DNA from: Rhizobiales bacterium Ga0077545
GTDB lineage: Bacteria > Pseudomonadota > Alphaproteobacteria > Rhizobiales > Methylopilaceae
Assembly: GCA_001464335.1 (NCBI GenBank)
Contig: LNEV01000010.1
Location: forward strand, 62,001-126,000
Length of the DNA stretch: 64,000 nt
Direction of reading: 5' to 3'
Numbering within the stretch: position 1 is the stretch's first letter; every line of letters starts with the position of its first letter. Shown piece after piece: positions 36,542-44,636 of the stretch. The notes below the pieces were generated by a model. It had not been told where the DNA came from and made no database searches. It worked only from the letters and a program-made list of their open reading frames with translations. The translations under genes were made by a program, and so were the position numbers.

Positions 36542-37774
36542 TCAGAAGCCCGGTGGCGTTTTATGCCAGGCGGTGCCTGTAAGTGCCTGTTCCTGCCCCA
36601 GCGCGTACATTTTGCGCATATGTGCCAGGTCGAAGACGGTGTTGGGCGGAGGGTTGTTGCCTGGCGGAATGAAGGCGAGGTTGAAATCGATCCCGCTGCG
36701 CTGGGCCGAGAAGTAAATGCGATTGAGATCGCCGATGCCTTGCGTGCGGATCAGCGAGGAGATCGAACGCCCGGCGATTGGAATGAGCCGGGCCTGAACC
36801 GGCTGATAGGTCGGGCTGAGCGATGCGTTGCGGATGACGTAGAGTTCCGGACGTCCCTTCACGCGAAGCTTCTGGGTGACATATTTCCAGTCCGTCCCGG
36901 CGGGATAGAGGAAGACCTGGTTCGTCGTGCCGCCATCGACGTGAAGCTCGTCATAGGTGCGGCCGTCGGCGCGCACATTGATGAGGACGGGCGGGAAAGC
37001 ACCGGGCACGGAGGCGGAAGCGAGCAGGACGTCATGGATCACGGCGACGCGACGCGGATCCGCACTGTTGGCGATGGCGCCGATGTTCCACAGAACCGGG
37101 CGGCCCGCATCGAGATTGGTGGTGCCGATCCAGAGCTGGCGGCCACGCCGGTGCTGTTCGGCGATCTGATCGACCACCGCCGAACTTATATAGCGCGCGA
37201 TCAGGTCACGCAGCGGTTTCGGATCGACGGCGGAGGCCGCCGACAGGATCGAGAACACGGACCGCCTATTGACCAGATCCTTGAGCGAATATTCGGTGTA
37301 GATCTGGGTCAGGTGGCTGTCATATCCGGAGCCGAGAAAGGCGAAGGGCGCGATGAGTGCGCCGGTGCTGACGCCCGTGACGATGGTAAATTCGGGCCGC
37401 GTGCCCTTTGCCGTCCAGCCGGTCAGGAGGCCCGCGCCGAACGCGCCATCCTCGCCACCGCCCGACAGGGCCAGATAGGTGTGGGACCGGCCATAAAGAG
37501 CGGGAAATTCGGCCCTCAGCTCGGCATCCGATTTCGTGCCGAGATAGTCCTGGACCGGGGCCTTCTGGTCGCCCCAAATCCTGATCTTCTCAACGGAGCC
37601 GGTGTCGCCGAGGACAATGGCCCTCGACACCTCCGCCTCGGGCAACGGCACACGCTGAATGCTCGCGCAGGCGCTAAGGGCGAGCGCGACACAGGCGATG
37701 ACGAGCCCGCGGAGAACCCGCGGACCTGTGGACCGGTTTTGCGCTACCCGCGATACGCCCGACACTGCCCTCAC
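36542..37774 (-). CDS. Patatin-like phospholipase lipoprotein
   Basis: The 410-residue protein has an N-terminal signal with a LSAC lipobox (Cys36). The patatin domain begins at about residue 98 with the oxyanion loop SGGGEDGAFGAG. The nucleophile is Ser136 in GVSTG and the catalytic aspartate is in DGG (280-282). It should be a serine lipid acyl hydrolase attached to the envelope. The C-terminal about 60 residues are less conserved. It is a single gene. Confidence 0.9.
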   Translation of the reverse strand: MRAVSGVSRVAQNRSTGPRVLRGLVIACVALALSACASIQRVPLPEAEVSRAIVLGDTGSVEKIRIWGDQKAPVQDYLGTKSDAELRAEFPALYGRSHTYLALSGGGEDGAFGAGLLTGWTAKGTRPEFTIVTGVSTGALIAPFAFLGSGYDSHLTQIYTEYSLKDLVNRRSVFSILSAASAVDPKPLRDLIARYISSAVVDQIAEQHRRGRQLWIGTTNLDAGRPVLWNIGAIANSADPRRVAVIHDVLLASASVPGAFPPVLINVRADGRTYDELHVDGGTTNQVFLYPAGTDWKYVTQKLRVKGRPELYVIRNASLSPTYQPVQARLIPIAGRSISSLIRTQGIGDLNRIYFSAQRSGIDFNLAFIPPGNNPPPNTVFDLAHMRKMYALGQEQALTGTAWHKTPPGF

Positions 37775-37821
37775 CCCGTTCGCCGGGAAATGCCCGCCGG
37801 CCCAATGTAAAGAAGAACCGC

Positions 37822-38949
37822 TTAAAACACCACGACGCCGCGGACGCTTTCGCCGTGGTGCATGAGATCGAAGCCCTTGTTGATGTCTTCCAGCGGCATT
37901 GTGTGGGTGATCATCGGGTCGATCTCGATCTTCCCTTCCATGTACCAGTCGACGATCTTCGGCACATCGGTGCGCCCGCGCGCCCCGCCGAACGCCGTCC
38001 CCTTCCAGGTGCGGCCGGTGACCAGCTGGAACGGACGGGTCGAGATTTCCTGGCCCGCGCCCGCAACGCCAATGATGATGCTCTCGCCCCAGCCGCGATG
38101 GCAGGCTTCCAGCGCCTGACGCATGACCTTAGTGTTGCCGGTGCAATCGAACGTGTAGTCCGCGCCGCCAATCTGGTCCGCGCCCTTCTTGGTCATGTTG
38201 ACGAGATAGGGAACGAGATCGCCGCCGATTTCGGTCGGATTGACGAAATGCGTCATGCCGAACCGCTCGCCCCAGGCCTTCTTGTCGTTGTTGATGTCGA
38301 CGCCGATAATCATGTCGGCACCGACAAGGCGTAGCGCCTGAATGACGTTGAGGCCGATGCCTCCGAGGCCGAACACGATGGCCTTTGCGCCCGGCTCGAC
38401 CTTCGCGGTGTTGATGACCGCGCCGACGCCCGTCGTTACGCCGCAGCCGATGTAGCAGATCTTGTCGAAGGGAGCGTCCTCACGCACCTTTGCGACCGCG
38501 ATCTCGGGCAGGACGGTGTAGTTGGCGAAGGTGGACGTGCCCATGTAATGATGGATCTTCTTGCCGCCGATCGAAAAGCGCGACGTGCCGTCCGGCATGA
38601 CGCCCTGCCCCTGCGTGGCGCGGATCGACGTGCACAGATTGGTCTTGCGTGAGAGGCAGGACGGGCATTGGCGGCATTCGGGCGTGTAAAGCGGGATCAC
38701 ATGATCGCCGGGCTTCACGCTGGTTACGCCGGGGCCAACCTCGACGATGACGCCCGCACCCTCATGGCCGAGAATCGCGGGGAAAAGCCCCTCGGGATCC
38801 TCTCCGGACAGAGTGAACCAGTCCGTGTGGCAAATGCCTGTGGCCTTGATCTCGACCAAAACCTCGCCGGCCTTCGGGCCTTCGAGCTGAACGGTCGTGA
38901 CTTCAAGCGGCTTGCCCGCACCGACGGCAACGGCTGCCCGCACATCCAT
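37822..38949 (-). CDS. frmA: S-(hydroxymethyl)glutathione dehydrogenase / class III alcohol dehydrogenase
   Basis: A 375-residue zinc ADH. Catalytic zinc ligands are Cys40, His62 and the later CGVTTG cysteine, and the structural zinc cysteines are 92, 95, 98 and 106. The Rossmann motif is GLGGIG. The class III pattern (CTSIRATQGQG, then GAGQEISTRPFQLVTGR) supports formaldehyde oxidation as its glutathione adduct. A separate S-formylglutathione hydrolase gene is not seen nearby. Confidence 0.94.
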   Translation of the reverse strand: MDVRAAVAVGAGKPLEVTTVQLEGPKAGEVLVEIKATGICHTDWFTLSGEDPEGLFPAILGHEGAGVIVEVGPGVTSVKPGDHVIPLYTPECRQCPSCLSRKTNLCTSIRATQGQGVMPDGTSRFSIGGKKIHHYMGTSTFANYTVLPEIAVAKVREDAPFDKICYIGCGVTTGVGAVINTAKVEPGAKAIVFGLGGIGLNVIQALRLVGADMIIGVDINNDKKAWGERFGMTHFVNPTEIGGDLVPYLVNMTKKGADQIGGADYTFDCTGNTKVMRQALEACHRGWGESIIIGVAGAGQEISTRPFQLVTGRTWKGTAFGGARGRTDVPKIVDWYMEGKIEIDPMITHTMPLEDINKGFDLMHHGESVRGVVVF

Positions 38950-39032
38950 GATTTACCTCCGAGAGTTTCTTGGTTGCCCGGAGTATAAGCATGGACGGAC
39001 CCGGCGATAGCCCACCTTGGGAGTATGCGGCC

Positions 39033-39815
39033 CTACGCCGCCTGCTCGCTGCGATACGGCGCCGGCAGATCGAAGACCCAGCGGATCGCGCGGTCGACGT
39101 CTTTCGGATAGAAGGGCTTTTTCAGGAACATATCGACGCGCTGGTTGCCGAAACGCGGGCGCACCGCCTCCTCGGCCTCACTCGAATTGATGACGACGCG
39201 GATGTCCGGATTGTGGCTTCGCAGACGCGCGAGCGTGGCGGGACCGTCGAGGCCCGGCATGTTCACGTCCAGGAAAACGATGTCGAAGCGGCCTTTTCCG
39301 CAGGCTTCGACGGCCGCATTACCATCGACCGCCTCATCGACCCCGATACGGAAAATCGACTGCTCGATGATCCGCGTAATGACGCGGCGAACCGTCGCCG
39401 AATCGTCCACGAGCAGCGCCCGCACGGGCTGCACGAGACGCTCATAGGTCTTGAAGATGACCGCAAGCGCATCCGGCGCGAAAGGCTTGACCAGAAGATC
39501 ATAGGCTTCGAGCCTGCGCGCGAGATCGATCATCTCGTTCTTCGGCCGGCCCGTCATCAGGACGACAAATGTCTGGTTACCCTGGTGGCGCGCGTGAAAC
39601 AGGGCTTCGAGCCCGGTCATTCCGGGCATATGTACGTCGAGGAATGCGATGTCGAAGCGCTCTTCGGTGAGATACTTCAGACAGGTTTCGCCACACTCCG
39701 ACTCGACGACTTCGACCCCTGCGGACCACAGGGATGCGAAGTCGCGGAATATGTGCCGGACAGTGGTGGAATCGTCAGCCACCAGAACCCGGATGGCCGC
39801 CACTTTGTTATCCAC
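39033..39815 (-). CDS. Response regulator with two receiver domains and no output domain
   Basis: The 260-residue protein is two complete CheY-like receivers in tandem. The first has Asp14/Asp15, phospho-acceptor Asp60 (FLDVHMPG), Thr88 and Lys110. The second has Asp137/Asp138, Asp183 (FLDVNMPG), Ser211 and Lys232/233. No DNA-binding, cyclase or other output domain is present, so it should act by protein contact or as a phosphate sink. No kinase gene is adjacent. A TTAA-N7-TTAC sequence lies 48 bases upstream. Confidence 0.9.
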   Translation of the reverse strand: MDNKVAAIRVLVADDSTTVRHIFRDFASLWSAGVEVVESECGETCLKYLTEERFDIAFLDVHMPGMTGLEALFHARHQGNQTFVVLMTGRPKNEMIDLARRLEAYDLLVKPFAPDALAVIFKTYERLVQPVRALLVDDSATVRRVITRIIEQSIFRIGVDEAVDGNAAVEACGKGRFDIVFLDVNMPGLDGPATLARLRSHNPDIRVVINSSEAEEAVRPRFGNQRVDMFLKKPFYPKDVDRAIRWVFDLPAPYRSEQAA

Positions 39816-39862
39816 GGCATTTCCCCCAAGCTTGTTTTGCGGGGAGGCATACCGCTTCTTGC

Positions 39863-39877
39863 TTAAGGGCGGGTTAC
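39863..39877. promoter_or_regulatory. Near-consensus CtrA box between response regulator and acyP
   Basis: TTAAGGGCGGGTTAC has the TTAA-N7-TTA(A)C spacing of CtrA sites with one mismatch. It sits between the divergent response regulator and acylphosphatase genes. An AT-rich stretch with TATAAC follows at about 39892. Confidence 0.35.
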
Positions 39878-39918
39878 AAACTCAACCCTTAGTATAACAT
39901 TTTCTTCGAGTTATTATC

Positions 39919-40203
39919 ATGGGTGTTCACATTCTGATTTCCGGGCGAGTTCAGGGCGTCGGCTATCGGGCATGGCTCAAGGCTGCGGCGGAAGCCCAAG
40001 GCGTCAGCGGGTGGACGCGCAATCTGGCGGATGGCCGTGTCGAAGCGGTGCTGCTGGGGGACGACGACCTTGCGAAGCGGGTGATCGCGCTCGCCCGGCA
40101 AGGGCCGCCGCATTCACGTGTCGACGCCATCGAGGAGCGCCCGGCACATGCCGATGAATGCTCCCAGGTATCGGACGGCTTTCGCATCCTGCCGACCGTC
40201 TAG
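39919..40203 (+). CDS. acyP: Acylphosphatase
   Basis: A 94-residue protein with the family motif [11 protein letters not shown], catalytic Arg17 and Asn35 (WTRNLADG) in place. It hydrolyses acyl phosphates, and its physiological substrate is usually uncertain. It is divergent from the response regulator and overlaps the convergent lipB by four bases. Confidence 0.93.
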   Translation: MGVHILISGRVQGVGYRAWLKAAAEAQGVSGWTRNLADGRVEAVLLGDDDLAKRVIALARQGPPHSRVDAIEERPAHADECSQVSDGFRILPTV

Positions 40204-40937
40204 CCGCCCGCCAGTTCGACGCCAGCCAGTTCCGGCGGATCGCCCGCCATCTCCGCCACGTCTCCAAAGATTTCCCGGAAGGCTGCCAACAAGGCCGCAT
40301 CCGCGTCGTCCATCGTGACCGGACGGCCAAGATCGACAAGGCTCGTGACCCCCGGCCCCGAAATTCCGCAGGGCACGATGCCTGCATAATGGCCGAGATC
40401 CGGCTCGACGTTCAGGCTGATGCCGTGGAAGGACACCCAGCGGCGCAGGCGCACGCCGATCGCGGCGATCTTCTCCTCGGTGCCTGGCGCCTTTTCCGGC
40501 CGGCGCACCCAGACGCCGACACGGCCCTCCCGGCGCTCGCCATCCACGGCGAAGGCCGCCAGCGAACGGATTACCCATTCTTCCAATGCGGCGACAAAGG
40601 CGCGAACATCCGGGCGGCGGCGCTTCAGATCGAGCAGCACATAGGCGACCCGCTGGCCCGGCCCATGATAGGTGAACTGCCCGCCCCGGCCCGAGCGAAA
40701 CACCGGAAACCGCTCAGGCTCCAGCAGATCCTCGTCCCGCGCGCTGGTGCCCGCCGTGTAGAGCGGTGGATGCTCAAGCAGCCAGACCAGTTCGGGCGCC
40801 GTCCCTTCCGCAATGGCCGCGGCGCGTGATTCCATGACCCGGACCGCGTCGTCATAGGCAACCGGTGCGCGCGACACGCGCCATTCGGGCAACTCTCCGC
40901 CCTCCACGGCGGGGAACGCGATCAGGCCATTAAGCAT
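40200..40937 (-). CDS. lipB: Octanoyl-[acyl carrier protein]:protein N-octanoyltransferase
   Basis: A 245-residue LipB with the [15 protein letters not shown] motif, the conserved lysine in [17 protein letters not shown] (Lys156) and the catalytic cysteine in [14 protein letters not shown] (Cys190). It transfers octanoate from ACP to lipoyl domains, the first step of protein lipoylation. lipA is not nearby. The start codon overlaps the CtrA-type box of the divergent FliN-like gene. Confidence 0.95.
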   Translation of the reverse strand: MLNGLIAFPAVEGGELPEWRVSRAPVAYDDAVRVMESRAAAIAEGTAPELVWLLEHPPLYTAGTSARDEDLLEPERFPVFRSGRGGQFTYHGPGQRVAYVLLDLKRRRPDVRAFVAALEEWVIRSLAAFAVDGERREGRVGVWVRRPEKAPGTEEKIAAIGVRLRRWVSFHGISLNVEPDLGHYAGIVPCGISGPGVTSLVDLGRPVTMDDADAALLAAFREIFGDVAEMAGDPPELAGVELAGG

Positions 40938-40945
40938 GGGTTAAC
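40930..40945 (+). promoter_or_regulatory. Exact CtrA-type box before the FliN paralogue
   Basis: TTAAGCATGGGTTAAC is a perfect TTAA-N7-TTAAC, the binding site of the alphaproteobacterial cell-cycle regulator CtrA. It lies 53 bases upstream of the FliN-like start, oriented toward it, and overlaps the first codons of divergent lipB. Confidence 0.6.
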
Positions 40946-40997
40946 CATAAATATGGTGTCCTTGAACCTACGGGGTCGGCAGCGTTCCGAGGGGTTT

Positions 40998-41240
40998 ATG
41001 GCAGTTCTCGACGACATTCGTGTCGATATATCGGTCATGCTCGGTCAAACCACCATGCCCGTGCATCAGCTTCTGCGCATGAGCCGCGGCGCCGTCATCG
41101 AACTCGACGCGACCGAAGACGACGAGGTCACAATTCTCGCCAACAACATGCCCGTGGCCAAAGGCGCCATCGTCGTCATCGGCAATCGAATCGCGGTTGA
41201 GGTCAAACATCTGCTGAAGCGATCTCCAGAGTCGCGTTGA
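40998..41240 (+). CDS. Stand-alone FliN/SpoA-domain protein (second FliN)
   Basis: The 80-residue protein is a single SpoA (surface presentation of antigens) domain: DIRVDISVMLGQTTMPVHQLLRM, split as usual, then GAVIELDATEDDEV and NNMPVAKGAIVVIG. It is a paralogue of the cluster fliN at 57769, sharing MPV, RRG/SRG-A-I-LD and V-A-G-V-V patterns, but lacks the acidic N-terminal extension. FliN forms the base of the flagellar C-ring. The ATG at 40998 is chosen over 40953. It is transcribed alone, from a CtrA-type box to a terminator just before tRNA-Leu. Confidence 0.85.
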   Translation: MAVLDDIRVDISVMLGQTTMPVHQLLRMSRGAVIELDATEDDEVTILANNMPVAKGAIVVIGNRIAVEVKHLLKRSPESR

Positions 41241-41305
41241 GCAATCGTCCCCAGCGCCAATTCCTGCACTTGTCCTGCGCACTTCGATTTGTTACAGACC
41301 CCTCC

Positions 41306-41330
41306 GCCGGGCTTCGCGCCCGGCATTTTT
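41306..41330 (+). terminator. Terminator after the FliN paralogue
   Basis: Stem GCCGGGC / GCCCGGC with a TTCGC loop, then ATTTTT. It ends one base before the tRNA gene. Confidence 0.88.
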
Positions 41331-41331
41331 C

Positions 41332-41416
41332 GCGGTCGTGGCGGAATTGGTAGACGCGCAGCGTTGAGGTCGCTGTGGGGCAACCCGTGGAAGTTCGAGT
41401 CTTCTCGACCGCACCA
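41332..41416 (+). tRNA. tRNA-Leu, anticodon GAG
   Basis: Acceptor arms GCGGTCG (41332-41338) and CGACCGC (41406-41412) pair. The D arm contains AATTGGTAGAC, and the anticodon stem-loop CAGCG-TTGAGGT-CGCTG gives GAG. A long variable arm (class II) and the TTCGAGTC loop are present, and CCA is encoded (41414-41416). It reads CUC and CUU codons. There is no sign of an attachment-site duplication. Confidence 0.96.
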
Positions 41417-41441
41417 TACTTCAAAATGAAAACCTCATTCG

Positions 41442-41500
41442 GAAGCCCCTTCGGGGGCTTCAGCCGGCGGGCGGGACCCAGGTCCCTGCCCGTTTTTTTT
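41442..41500 (+). terminator. Double hairpin terminator after tRNA-Leu
   Basis: First a GAAGCCCC-TTCG-GGGGCTTC hairpin (41442-41461), then CGGGCGGGACC / GGTCCCTGCCCG with one bulge (41468-41492) followed by eight T residues. The second is the terminator proper. The first has a stable TTCG loop. Confidence 0.85.
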
Positions 41501-41873
41501 GCTCTTATATAGCCCCGGAACGCGCCAAGTCCCTGCGCGCCGCCCCTGTGTATATTTCAATATCCTTATATGTGAATTGCTGCTGTTCCGGGCTTTCGGG
41601 GGTGGGTCGGCGCGAGCCGCTCTTACCCAGGCGCGAAAGACAGGCCGGATGCTGCCCTCTTTGCAGCAGCGTCGGTGCAGTGCGTATCGTGGAGGGCTCG
41701 CACATCACGTCCAGCATACCCGCCAACTTATGCGGTAAAGACGCGGGATTTCGATCAAATTTTTCACGAATACGAATAGGATAGTTCTCGTAATGTAACT
41801 ACCTCTTCGTCAGCCTCGCGCAAGCATTTGCCGCCTTATTGGTCTCCAATCAGTGTTTCAGGAGACCTGTTCC
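41501..41873 (+). promoter_or_regulatory. flgE upstream region with a hairpin over the ribosome binding site
   Basis: About 370 bases without a convincing gene: the small ORFs here lack coding features. The right part is AT-rich (about 41735-41800) and is the likely flgE promoter. At 41841-41867 GGTCTCC-N13-GGAGACC forms a perfect seven-base stem. The AGGAG Shine-Dalgarno (41860-41864) lies in its 3' arm, nine bases before the start codon. Confidence 0.55.
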
Positions 41874-43160
41874 ATGAGTCTTTACGGCGTATTGCGCACC
41901 GGCGTTTCAGGCATGAACGCACAGGGCACCAAGCTCTCGACTGTCGCGGACAACATCGCGAACCAGAACACGGTGGGCTACAAGCGAGCATCGACCGAGT
42001 TTTCCACGCTCGTCGTCAACAGCGGACAGCGCTCCAGCTACACGCCCGGCGGTGTCATGACGCAGATCCGCTATGCGATCACGCAGGAGGGTCAGACTCA
42101 TTTCACCAATTCGGCAACCGATCTTCGTATCCAGGGATCGGGCTTCTTCGTCGTCCAGGATCCCGGCGGCACCCCTTATCTGACGCGTGCCGGCTCTTTC
42201 GTGCCGAACGATACGGGCGAACTCGTCAATGCCGGCGGCTTCAAGCTGATGGGCTACAACCTCGCCAACGGCACGCCGACCCCGGTGGCCAACAGCCTCG
42301 CGGGTCTGGAAGTCGTCAATATTTACTCCCAGGGCATGGTGGCAACGCCGTCGACGGGCGGTTCGCTCTACGCGAACCTCAACTCGAACGCCGACATCGT
42401 CGACACGGCGGTTGCCGGTGTCGACACGCCTGGCGACAACACCGTGGACTCGCAGTTCACGAACAAGACCTCGCTGTCGGTGTACGACAATCTCGGCAAC
42501 GAGGTGATCCTCGACATCTATTACACCAAGACGGACGCCAATGAGTGGGAAGTGGCGATCTACGATCGTGCTGACGCCACCAATGGCGGCTTCCCCTACG
42601 GCGCGCCGGGCGATGCCGCGCTCTATGAAGGCACGATGGCCTTCGACGGCACGAACGGCCAGTTCACCGGCATGACGCCCGCGGGACCCGTGACGCTGAC
42701 CATCCCCAACGGGCAGGCTTTCACGCTCGACATCAGCACCACGACCCAGTTGGGAAGCGATGATTTCTCGCCCGAGCCTGAGGGCGTCAACGGCAACCCG
42801 CCGTCGGCTGTCGACCGGGTGGAAATCAGCGAGGACGGCATCGTCTATGCGATATTCGAGAACGGCGACCGACGTGCCGCCTATCAGCTGGCCGTGGCCG
42901 ATGTGCCGAGCCCGGACAATCTCACGCCGTTGACCGGCAACGTGTTCGGCCTGTCGAACAATTCCGGCGAAGTCATCGTCGGCTTTGCCGGCCAGGGCGG
43001 CCTCGGCACGATCGGCTCCGGCGAGTTGGAGATGTCGAACGTCGACCTCGGGGCCGAACTCACCAACATGATCGAAGCCCAGCGCGGCTATCAGGCCAAC
43101 TCCAAGACCTTCCAGACCGGCGCGGAACTTCTCGAAGTCCTCGTCAACCTGAAGCGCTGA
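41874..43160 (+). CDS. flgE: Flagellar hook protein FlgE
   Basis: The 428-residue protein has the N-terminal rod/hook signature (GVSGMNAQGTKLSTVADNIAN), the GSGFFVVQD motif near residue 90 and the C-terminal MIEAQRGYQANSKTFQTG helix. The internal FlgE D2 region sets it apart from FlgG and FlgF. It builds the hook outside the cell and is exported without a cleaved signal. It heads the flgE to FliL-like operon. The start at 41874 is preferred over an ATG seven codons upstream because of the Shine-Dalgarno spacing. Confidence 0.95.
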   Translation: MSLYGVLRTGVSGMNAQGTKLSTVADNIANQNTVGYKRASTEFSTLVVNSGQRSSYTPGGVMTQIRYAITQEGQTHFTNSATDLRIQGSGFFVVQDPGGTPYLTRAGSFVPNDTGELVNAGGFKLMGYNLANGTPTPVANSLAGLEVVNIYSQGMVATPSTGGSLYANLNSNADIVDTAVAGVDTPGDNTVDSQFTNKTSLSVYDNLGNEVILDIYYTKTDANEWEVAIYDRADATNGGFPYGAPGDAALYEGTMAFDGTNGQFTGMTPAGPVTLTIPNGQAFTLDISTTTQLGSDDFSPEPEGVNGNPPSAVDRVEISEDGIVYAIFENGDRRAAYQLAVADVPSPDNLTPLTGNVFGLSNNSGEVIVGFAGQGGLGTIGSGELEMSNVDLGAELTNMIEAQRGYQANSKTFQTGAELLEVLVNLKR

Positions 43161-43187
43161 GGACAGGCTCTAACGGGATAACGACAG

Positions 43188-44624
43188 ATGAGCCTCTCCC
43201 TTGCTCTCTCCACGGCGAAATCCTCACTGCAGGCTAATGGCGTACAGACATCCGTGCTCGCGCGGAACGTCAGCAACCAGGGAGTGGCTTCTTATTCCCG
43301 CAAGATCGCGAACACCGTCACCATCGGTGGCGGCGGTGTACGCGTCGCAACCATCGAACGCGCGACAGATGCCGCGCTCTACAAGACACTCCTGAAGTCG
43401 ACGTCTGCCACTTCGGCGCAGCACGCTCTTCTGGAGGGAGTGACCAAACTCGCAGAAACGATCGGCGATCCGGAACTGGAATTCTCCCCGTCGGCGAAGC
43501 TCGGCAAACTGACCAATGCGTTGCAACAATACGCATCCGCACCCGACAATTCGATTCTCGCGCAGGCGGTCCTCGGTGCCGCGCATTCGCTGGCCTCCTC
43601 GCTGAATCAGGCGACCGACACGGTTCAGGCGACCCGGCAGCGGGCCGATGCGGACATGGCGGAATCCGTCACCCGCATCAACGGCCTCCTGGCGCAGTTC
43701 GAAACGGTCAACAACGCGATCGTTAAGGGCACCGTAGCGGGATCGGACATCACCGACCACCTCGACACGCGCGATGCAATCGTTTCCCAGCTGTCCGAAG
43801 AAATCGGGGTCAGCGTCGTTCTTCGCGAGAACAACGATGCCGTGCTCTACACAGATGGCGGCGTAACGCTGTTCGAGACGCGCGCTCGCGACGTCTCGTT
43901 CCAGCCGACGACCGTTTTCGGCGCCACCACAGTCGGCAATGCGGTTTATGTCGATGGTGTGCCTGTCGTCGGCGGCAATTCCACCATGCCGACGACAACG
44001 GGGCGTCTTTACGGCCTCGCCAATGTTCGCGACGAGGTCTCGGTGACCTACCAGAACCAGCTCGACGAAATTGCGCGCGGCCTGATCGAGGTTTTCAGCG
44101 AAAACGATGGCGTCAACGATCTGCCGGGCATGTTCACCTGGCCCGCCGGAACCGTCCCGCCGACCGCGACCGTGGTTCAAGGTCTTGCCGGGCTGATAAC
44201 GGTCAACTCCGCAATCGACCCCGATCAGGGCGGCGATCTCGATCTGATCCGCGACGGCATCAACGTCAACTACAATATCGACGGCTTCGCGGGTTTCGAT
44301 CAACGCCTCAACGGCATCGTCACGGAACTGGGCGAGCCCCGCGGCTTCGATCCGCTTTCCGGCGCCGATCCGACCAACACATTGCGGGACTATTCGACGT
44401 CTTCGGTCAGCTGGCTCGAATTCGCCCGCAAACAGGTCGACGACGAGGCCACCTACCAGATGACCATGTACGAGCGCACCAATGAGTCGCTCATGAATTC
44501 CACGGGCGTCAATCTCGACGACCAGCTCTCGCAGATGCTCGATCTTGAGCGTACCTACGGCGCGACTGCCAAGCTGATCGCGGCTGTCGACAAGATGCTC
44601 CAGAGCCTTCTGGACGCGGTTTAA
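43188..44624 (+). CDS. flgK: Flagellar hook-associated protein 1 FlgK
   Basis: A 478-residue protein with the FlgK N-terminus (LALSTAKSSLQANGVQTSVLARNVSN) and the C-terminal helix containing LDDQLSQMLDLERTYGATAKLI. These D0 ends are typical of axial proteins. It is the first hook-filament junction protein. It follows flgE by 27 bases and precedes flgL by 12 bases. Confidence 0.93.
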   Translation: MSLSLALSTAKSSLQANGVQTSVLARNVSNQGVASYSRKIANTVTIGGGGVRVATIERATDAALYKTLLKSTSATSAQHALLEGVTKLAETIGDPELEFSPSAKLGKLTNALQQYASAPDNSILAQAVLGAAHSLASSLNQATDTVQATRQRADADMAESVTRINGLLAQFETVNNAIVKGTVAGSDITDHLDTRDAIVSQLSEEIGVSVVLRENNDAVLYTDGGVTLFETRARDVSFQPTTVFGATTVGNAVYVDGVPVVGGNSTMPTTTGRLYGLANVRDEVSVTYQNQLDEIARGLIEVFSENDGVNDLPGMFTWPAGTVPPTATVVQGLAGLITVNSAIDPDQGGDLDLIRDGINVNYNIDGFAGFDQRLNGIVTELGEPRGFDPLSGADPTNTLRDYSTSSVSWLEFARKQVDDEATYQMTMYERTNESLMNSTGVNLDDQLSQMLDLERTYGATAKLIAAVDKMLQSLLDAV

Positions 44625-44636
44625 GAGGACAGAGCG

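Noticed and set aside
41548..41784. Small frame of 78 codons upstream of flgE
   Set aside because: Cysteine-rich, no usable ribosome binding site, and codon usage unlike the neighbours. Best read as the flgE upstream region.
41332..41874. Possible genomic-island attachment site at tRNA-Leu
   Set aside because: No duplicate of the tRNA 3' end, integrase or composition change was seen. The downstream genes are core flagellar genes.
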